Part shown: positions 59,444 to 63,723 of the stretch, piece after piece
Position numbering within the stretch: the stretch's first letter is position 1
Layout: the number at the start of each line of letters is the position of its first letter
Origin: Vibrio zhanjiangensis
Lineage (GTDB): Bacteria; Pseudomonadota; Gammaproteobacteria; Enterobacterales; Vibrionaceae
NCBI RefSeq assembly: GCF_030161235.1
Contig: NZ_BSPW01000021.1
Span: forward strand, 238,431 to 302,153
Length of the DNA stretch: 63,723 bases
Direction of reading: 5' to 3'
The notes under the pieces: generated by a model
The model's input: the letters and a program-made list of their open reading frames with translations, nothing else
The model's database searches: none
Told to the model about the DNA's origin: nothing
Made by a program: the position numbers and the translations under genes

Positions 59444-61498
59444 ATGAGTTATCTTGCTCTAGCTCGAAAATGGCGGCCTACGCAATTTGATCAAGTTGTC
59501 GGACAAAGGCATGTGCTGACAGCGCTCGAAAACGCGCTCGCTCAAAACAGACTTCATCATGCTTATCTATTTAGCGGTACTCGTGGGGTCGGCAAGACCA
59601 CCATAGGTCGATTGTTCGCCAAGGGTCTAAATTGTGAAACAGGCATAACAGCCACACCGTGTGGTTGCTGTGATACTTGTAAGGAAATCGATCAAGGGCG
59701 TTTTGTTGATTTGTTAGAAATTGATGCAGCGTCTAGGACTAAGGTCGAGGATACCAGAGAACTGCTGGATAACGTCCAGTACAAGCCAGCCCGAGGGCGC
59801 TTTAAAGTTTATCTCATCGATGAAGTGCATATGCTCTCAAGACATAGCTTTAATGCCTTGCTTAAAACTTTGGAAGAGCCGCCTGAGTATGTGAAGTTCC
59901 TTCTTGCGACAACCGATCCACAAAAGTTGCCTGTCACCATATTATCGCGTTGTTTGCAGTTTCACTTAAAGCCTATCAGTGTTGATAATATCCATCAGCA
60001 ACTCGATTATATTCTACAGCAAGAGAAGGTTACCTCTCAGCCCCGAGCTTTGGGCATGATTGCCCATGCCGCTGACGGAAGTATGCGTGATGCGTTAAGC
60101 TTGACCGATCAGGCCATCGCTTTGGGTAATGGCCAAGTTCTTACAGACAGTGTTTCTCACATGCTTGGGACCTTGGATACCGTTCAAGCGCTGCATTTGC
60201 TTGAAGCCGTGAGTGCCAAGCAGCCTCAAGTGGCGATGGACTGTCTAATTGGGCTTGCTCAAAACGGCGTTGATTGGGATGGCTTACTCTCTCAGCTTTC
60301 TGCTCAGCTGCACCGCCTTGCTATGTATCAAGCTTTGCCTGAGACGCTTGATAAATCGTTACCCGATGCGGAAAAAGTGGTGCTACTCAGCCGAGCTCTT
60401 TCACCGCAGGACATCCAGCTGTACTACCAAATTGCGCTGAAAGGTCGACAAGACTTACCTTTTTCTCCTTCTGAGCAAATTGGTGTAGAAATGGTGGTAT
60501 TGAGGATGATGGCATTTCGCCCCGTCGCGCAGCCTCAAGCGAATGTGATTACCCATCAGGTGATTCAGTCAGAGCCAACGCCCTCAACGCATATGCCGCA
60601 AGCTTCTATTCAGAGTGCATCGATGCCAGAAGTTCAGCGTGCACCACAGCCAACTGTGCCTGAACAGCCATCTGCATCTGAACAACTACCACAAATGGAC
60701 ATGGAGCCTGCTCAGGCTCAAATGCCAGAGACTCCAGAGCAACAAGCCAATGCTCAAGTGCAGGAGCAAGCTCAATCACCAGTCTCTCCTGTAAGAGGCC
60801 TAAGACACCAGCTTCGTTCTCAACGCACTGGGAAGAGTCAGGCTAGTACGCCAAAAAAGACTAATGCGACATCTGCTCAACCCTCATCGGTTCTCGATCG
60901 CGTTGCACAGCGAAATATGGGAACTATGCAGGTGTCGCCAGTGTCCAACTCAGCGGATGTGGCAACACCCGAAGTGGATAACAATGAGCCCTATCAATGG
61001 CGGCCTACGTTACCGCAAGAAGTGAAGGTGAAGCGCAATGATACGCTGACGCCAACTCAAATTAAGCAAGCCTTGCAGCATGAAAAGACGCCAGAAATGG
61101 CGAAAAAGCTCACTCAAGAGTGCTTGCAGCAGAGTCAGTGGGCACGTTTGATCGAACAACTTGATGTATCGAAAATGACCCAGCAGCTTGCGCTGAATTC
61201 GCATTATGAGCAGCAAGAGAAGGTTATTATACTCACGCTCAGACATGAGCAGGCACATCTTGATACTGAGCGAGCTCGCAATGAACTAGTGTCAGCACTT
61301 AATAGTTTGTTGGGAGAACCAAGTGAACTGATTGTAAATATCGGTCAGCAAGGGGAAACGCCCCTTGAGCTCAGAGAAAAACTCTATCAGGAAAAACTAC
61401 AACAGGCTTTTTCTAGCCTTGAAAGTGATAAAAATGTTCAGTTTATTGAACAAAGATTTGGTGCTGAACTTGATAGTGAGAGTGTCAGACCAATTTGA
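59444..61498 (+). CDS. dnaX: DNA polymerase III subunits tau and gamma
   Basis: DnaX is the clamp-loader ATPase; tau also links polymerase cores. The 684-residue full product has Walker A GTRGVGKTTIGR (about residue 45), the zinc cysteines (CETGITATPCGCCDTC), DEVHMLS and the SRC motif LSRCLQF. A Gln/Pro-rich linker (about 370-510) and the C-terminal tau domains follow. The start MSYLALARKWRP at 59444 is the family N-terminus. A programmed frameshift site at 60853-60859 predicts a gamma form of about 473 residues. Confidence 0.97.
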   Translation: MSYLALARKWRPTQFDQVVGQRHVLTALENALAQNRLHHAYLFSGTRGVGKTTIGRLFAKGLNCETGITATPCGCCDTCKEIDQGRFVDLLEIDAASRTKVEDTRELLDNVQYKPARGRFKVYLIDEVHMLSRHSFNALLKTLEEPPEYVKFLLATTDPQKLPVTILSRCLQFHLKPISVDNIHQQLDYILQQEKVTSQPRALGMIAHAADGSMRDALSLTDQAIALGNGQVLTDSVSHMLGTLDTVQALHLLEAVSAKQPQVAMDCLIGLAQNGVDWDGLLSQLSAQLHRLAMYQALPETLDKSLPDAEKVVLLSRALSPQDIQLYYQIALKGRQDLPFSPSEQIGVEMVVLRMMAFRPVAQPQANVITHQVIQSEPTPSTHMPQASIQSASMPEVQRAPQPTVPEQPSASEQLPQMDMEPAQAQMPETPEQQANAQVQEQAQSPVSPVRGLRHQLRSQRTGKSQASTPKKTNATSAQPSSVLDRVAQRNMGTMQVSPVSNSADVATPEVDNNEPYQWRPTLPQEVKVKRNDTLTPTQIKQALQHEKTPEMAKKLTQECLQQSQWARLIEQLDVSKMTQQLALNSHYEQQEKVIILTLRHEQAHLDTERARNELVSALNSLLGEPSELIVNIGQQGETPLELREKLYQEKLQQAFSSLESDKNVQFIEQRFGAELDSESVRPI
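60853..60864 (+). promoter_or_regulatory. Predicted -1 ribosomal frameshift site in dnaX
   Basis: The heptamer A AAA AAG lies in the zero frame (cca aaa aag, codons 470-472). A -1 slip reads AAA AAA GAC TAA, so the shifted product stops two codons later at 60862-60864. AGG lies 10 bases upstream, and E. coli dnaX uses the same heptamer with an upstream Shine-Dalgarno-like stimulator. A possible weak stem lies downstream (TGCGAC near 60865 with GTTGCA near 60902). Confidence 0.75.
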
Positions 61499-61572
61499 CC
61501 ATATGGGGTTGAAAAAGGCCACTTTCACCTCAATCTAATAACAAAATTAGCGAGACAACCAGAGAGAAGAAC

Positions 61573-61902
61573 ATGTTTGGTAAAGGCGGAATGGGTAACC
61601 TAATGAAGCAAGCCCAGCAAATGCAAGAGCGTATGCAAAAGCTTCAAGAAGAAATTGCTAATATGGAAGTGACCGGCGAGTCTGGAGCTGGCTTGGTAAA
61701 AGTAACCATTACAGGTAGTCACAGCGTTCGTAGAGTTGAGATCGATGAAAGCTTGATGGAAGATGACAAAGAAATGCTCGAAGACTTGATTGCTGCTGCA
61801 TTTAATGATGCGTCACGCCGCGTTGAAGAAACACAAAAAGAAAAAATGGAATCAGTGACTGGGGGGATGCAACTTCCACCTGGCATGAAAATGCCTTTCT
61901 AA
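61573..61902 (+). CDS. ybaB: YbaB/EbfC nucleoid-associated protein
   Basis: A 109-residue DNA-binding dimer. It has an N-terminal helix rich in Met and Gln ([20 protein letters not shown]) and the conserved core [15 protein letters not shown] with LIAAAFNDA. It is always found between dnaX and recR in this group. Confidence 0.95.
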   Translation: MFGKGGMGNLMKQAQQMQERMQKLQEEIANMEVTGESGAGLVKVTITGSHSVRRVEIDESLMEDDKEMLEDLIAAAFNDASRRVEETQKEKMESVTGGMQLPPGMKMPF

Positions 61903-61916
61903 CAAAGGGCTAGCGA

Positions 61917-62516
61917 ATGCGCACCAGTCATATGCTGGAGCAATTGATGGAGGCCTTACGTTGTCTGCCTGGGGTTGGCCCCAAGTCAGCGCAGCGTATG
62001 GCCTTTCATTTGTTACAGCGCGATAGAAAAGGCGGCTTACAGTTGGCGGACTCACTCAGCCAAGCCATGACAGAGATAGGTCATTGCAATGAGTGCCGTA
62101 CTTTTACAGAACAAGACGCTTGTCATATTTGCACGAATCCTAAACGCCAGGAGAATGGTCAAATTTGCGTGGTTGAGAGCCCCGCGGATATTGCTGCGGT
62201 TGAATCAACCGGGCAATATTCAGGGCGATACTTTGTTTTGATGGGGCATCTATCCCCGTTAGATGGGATTGGCCCAAGTGATATTGGCCTTGACATGCTT
62301 GATTACCGGCTACGTCGAGGGGATGTGACAGAGGTGATTTTAGCCACTAACCCAACCGTTGAGGGAGAGGCGACCGCTCACTATATTGCTGAGCTTTGCC
62401 GCGAGCATAATGTTGAGGCCAGCCGAATTGCACACGGTGTGCCTGTCGGAGGTGAGCTTGAGCTTGTTGATGGCACCACGCTTTCTCATTCATTACTCGG
62501 CCGGCAAAAACTATAG
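61917..62516 (+). CDS. recR: Recombination mediator RecR
   Basis: RecR, with RecO and RecF, loads RecA at gaps. The 199-residue protein has an N-terminal helix-hairpin-helix ([17 protein letters not shown]), a zinc finger ([16 protein letters not shown]) and a Toprim domain ([13 protein letters not shown]). It starts 14 bp after ybaB. Confidence 0.97.
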   Translation: MRTSHMLEQLMEALRCLPGVGPKSAQRMAFHLLQRDRKGGLQLADSLSQAMTEIGHCNECRTFTEQDACHICTNPKRQENGQICVVESPADIAAVESTGQYSGRYFVLMGHLSPLDGIGPSDIGLDMLDYRLRRGDVTEVILATNPTVEGEATAHYIAELCREHNVEASRIAHGVPVGGELELVDGTTLSHSLLGRQKL

Positions 62517-62932
62517 TCGCTAGATAGCGTCACTCGGTTGAGTGAATGCCGTTTGGATAAGCACTGTCTATCATCCCAAAATGGGGCAGTGCTAGGACAA
62601 AAAGGACCTAAGGTGAAAACCTTGGGTCCTTTTTATTTGGGGAAAAGAGAGTGCATGTACTGTCGCATTTGTTTAAGTTTCAGAGGTAGAGTGCCATGCC
62701 AGTCAGCACACTTGTGCCCCCATTTTTAGCCAAATGTCGATATGGGGCGAAGATCATCAGGTAAGTTTGATATAGAAAAACTAATAGTTAGTCAAAAGTA
62801 AGTACAGTCCCTTACAACCCCTTAGACCCATAGGTTGAAGGAGGTAATATAAAAGCCATCATTATCGATCCATGTGAAACAAAGTACCTTGAAGCTTTAT
62901 ATACTGCATGTATATGACTCGTAGCCTGCAAT
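62517..62932. other. Gap of 416 bp between recR and the immunity-like gene
   Basis: It contains the recR terminator (62601-62634). From 62849 there is a short open stretch of 22 codons after GGAGG, reading KAIIIDPCETKYLEALYTA without an ATG, which could be a gene remnant. The rest shows nothing recognisable. The area marks a transition from core to accessory DNA. Confidence 0.6.
62601..62634 (+). terminator. Terminator of the dnaX-ybaB-recR operon
   Basis: AAAGGACCTAAGGT (62601-62614) and ACCTTGGGTCCTTT pair over 14 bp with one mismatch and a GAAA loop, followed by a T-tract. Confidence 0.93.
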
Positions 62933-63547
62933 TTAGTATTGTTCTCCTTCAGAAAAGTCGGAAACTTTGATGAAACGAACGCCAGAAAAATTTTTACGGA
63001 CAATAACATCGACCACCTTCTTATGAAAAAATAGATAACTTTTAGAGCAATTAGCGATTTTGAAGATCAAACGATCGCTTTCTGCGATTTTCCCCAGCAC
63101 ATTTTTATCTAGAGAAAATTTCTTAACTTCTAAGAGGTCGTCATCGTCGTCATCAAAATCGAAAGTTTCAATGACAGAATTGTCTCGGTCAAGACAATCA
63201 AGTTCTTTATAGAACCCCAAATACCAGTAGCATTCATGCCACACATCATCATCATCAATATATACTGAAGGATAAATTTGCATTCCATCAATGTTATAAT
63301 TGCCTAAATTTGACTTAACTTCATCACTGATTAACAAGCCTGACGAATCAACGAACAAGTCTGTTAAAGGCCATCTATTTTTATCTTCATTCTTAAAGCC
63401 ATTCAAGAAGAACAAAGGCAGCCCTCCGAAGGCTAACTGCTTGAAATGGTATTTTCGATGAGAGGTTTTTAAATCGGGCTTAATATAAATTTGATCATCA
63501 CCGCTAGGGCGAAAAGCAATATAATATTCGTCATTAAAATTTTTCAT
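62933..63547 (-). CDS. Imm43/DUF1629-like putative immunity protein
   Basis: The 204-residue protein has the pattern of DUF1629/Imm43-type immunity proteins: an N-terminal tyrosine-rich strand, PLFFLNGFKNEDKNRWPLTD, ISDEVKSNL, then IDGMQIYPSVYID, YWYLGF with LDCLDRDNS, and a C-terminal FSGVRFIKVSDF. An acidic run of six Asp is present. It has no signal peptide or membrane segment. Its start codon overlaps the stop of an ORF entering from the right edge (ATGA), the layout of toxin-immunity pairs. The family call is by eye. Confidence 0.6.
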   Translation of the reverse strand: MKNFNDEYYIAFRPSGDDQIYIKPDLKTSHRKYHFKQLAFGGLPLFFLNGFKNEDKNRWPLTDLFVDSSGLLISDEVKSNLGNYNIDGMQIYPSVYIDDDDVWHECYWYLGFYKELDCLDRDNSVIETFDFDDDDDDLLEVKKFSLDKNVLGKIAESDRLIFKIANCSKSYLFFHKKVVDVIVRKNFSGVRFIKVSDFSEGEQY

Positions 63548-63723
63548 TGACCTATCCTCAACGTGTATCCTAGCTTTGGTATGTTATCAAAGTGCACCCG
63601 AGATACATTACACTTTTCATCTGAGTGTGCTCTAACTGACTTTGCATTTCCACACCCAATCTTGTCATTACTGAGGGATCTTGACGGGATAAATACCATT
63701 CGACTCTGTCGTATCCTTACATT
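63544..63723 (-). CDS. 3' end of an ORF entering from the right edge (putative toxin C-terminus)
   Basis: On the minus strand the frame is open from 63723 to TGA at 63546-63544: 59 codons with no stop. The encoded stretch includes RMVFIPSRSLSNDK, KIGCGNAKSVRAHSDEKC and the end HFDNIPKLGYTLRIGQ. The stop overlaps the ATG of the immunity-like gene (ATGA), so the two are probably translated together. In such pairs the upstream gene encodes the toxin. No known toxin motif can be seen in this short piece, so the function is inferred from context. Confidence 0.5.
   Translation of the reverse strand, partial: NVRIRQSRMVFIPSRSLSNDKIGCGNAKSVRAHSDEKCNVSRVHFDNIPKLGYTLRIGQ

Noticed and set aside
62812..63009. 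65-codon minus-strand ORF overlapping the end of the immunity-like gene
   Set aside because: It is out of frame with the larger gene, has no ribosome site and no family resemblance.

Overview
The window is 63.7 kb of chromosomal DNA from a marine gammaproteobacterium, almost certainly a Vibrio. Reasons: a HubP-type FimV homologue with long acidic repeats; a polar flagellar and chemotaxis block in the order flhA-flhF-flhG-fliA-cheY-cheZ-cheA-cheB-parC-parP-cheW; and gene order truA-accD-folC-dedD-cvpA-purF followed by znu and feo, which is typical of Vibrionaceae chromosome 1. The species cannot be settled from the sequence alone. I found no tRNA, rRNA, insertion sequence, integron repeat or CRISPR array. 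Most of the window is core genome.

Layout. (1) 1-9754, plus strand: the 3' part of hubP, then truA, accD, folC, a dedD-like SPOR gene, and cvpA-purF behind a PurR operator. (2) 9815-19265, metal region: znuBC on the minus strand diverge from znuA around a Zur-type palindrome; then come a large membrane-anchored propeller/AraC regulator and the feoABC ferrous iron operon. The 0.64 kb between the regulator and feoA holds a candidate minus-strand small RNA. (3) 19293-25901: HIT protein and argS (minus), yecM, an insulinase-family protease (minus), a doubtful 81-residue ORF and sixA. (4) 26060-38614: one long flagellar/chemotaxis operon led by a sigma-54-like promoter. (5) 38801-45848: the complete ccmABCDEFGHI cytochrome c maturation operon. 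(6) 45921-55095, lipid region: mlaA, two fadL-family porins, an ECF sigma factor with a DUF3379 partner, and fadIJ behind a FadR site. (7) 55191-62516: nitroreductase, LysR regulator, rssB-like response regulator, a 43-residue membrane peptide, a DUF454 protein, and apt-dnaX-ybaB-recR. (8) 62640-63723, accessory edge: an Imm43/DUF1629-like gene on the minus strand, overlapped by the last 59 codons of an ORF entering from the right, which looks like the end of a polymorphic toxin system.

How the parts relate. HubP is the polar landmark that recruits ParC and FlhG/FlhF in vibrios, and those partners are encoded 28-36 kb downstream in this window. ParC and ParP position the CheA/CheW arrays encoded next to them. 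The lipid region combines outer-membrane uptake (FadL), phospholipid asymmetry (MlaA) and beta-oxidation (FadIJ). Likely FadR operators lie both in front of fadI and in front of the sigma factor.

The least ordinary signals are the toxin/immunity edge, two candidate small RNAs (16098-16225 minus; about 51370-51538 plus), three CheZ-tail-like motifs inside CheA, a DnaX frameshift site, and the regulator with a degenerate kinase domain between the zinc and iron transport genes.
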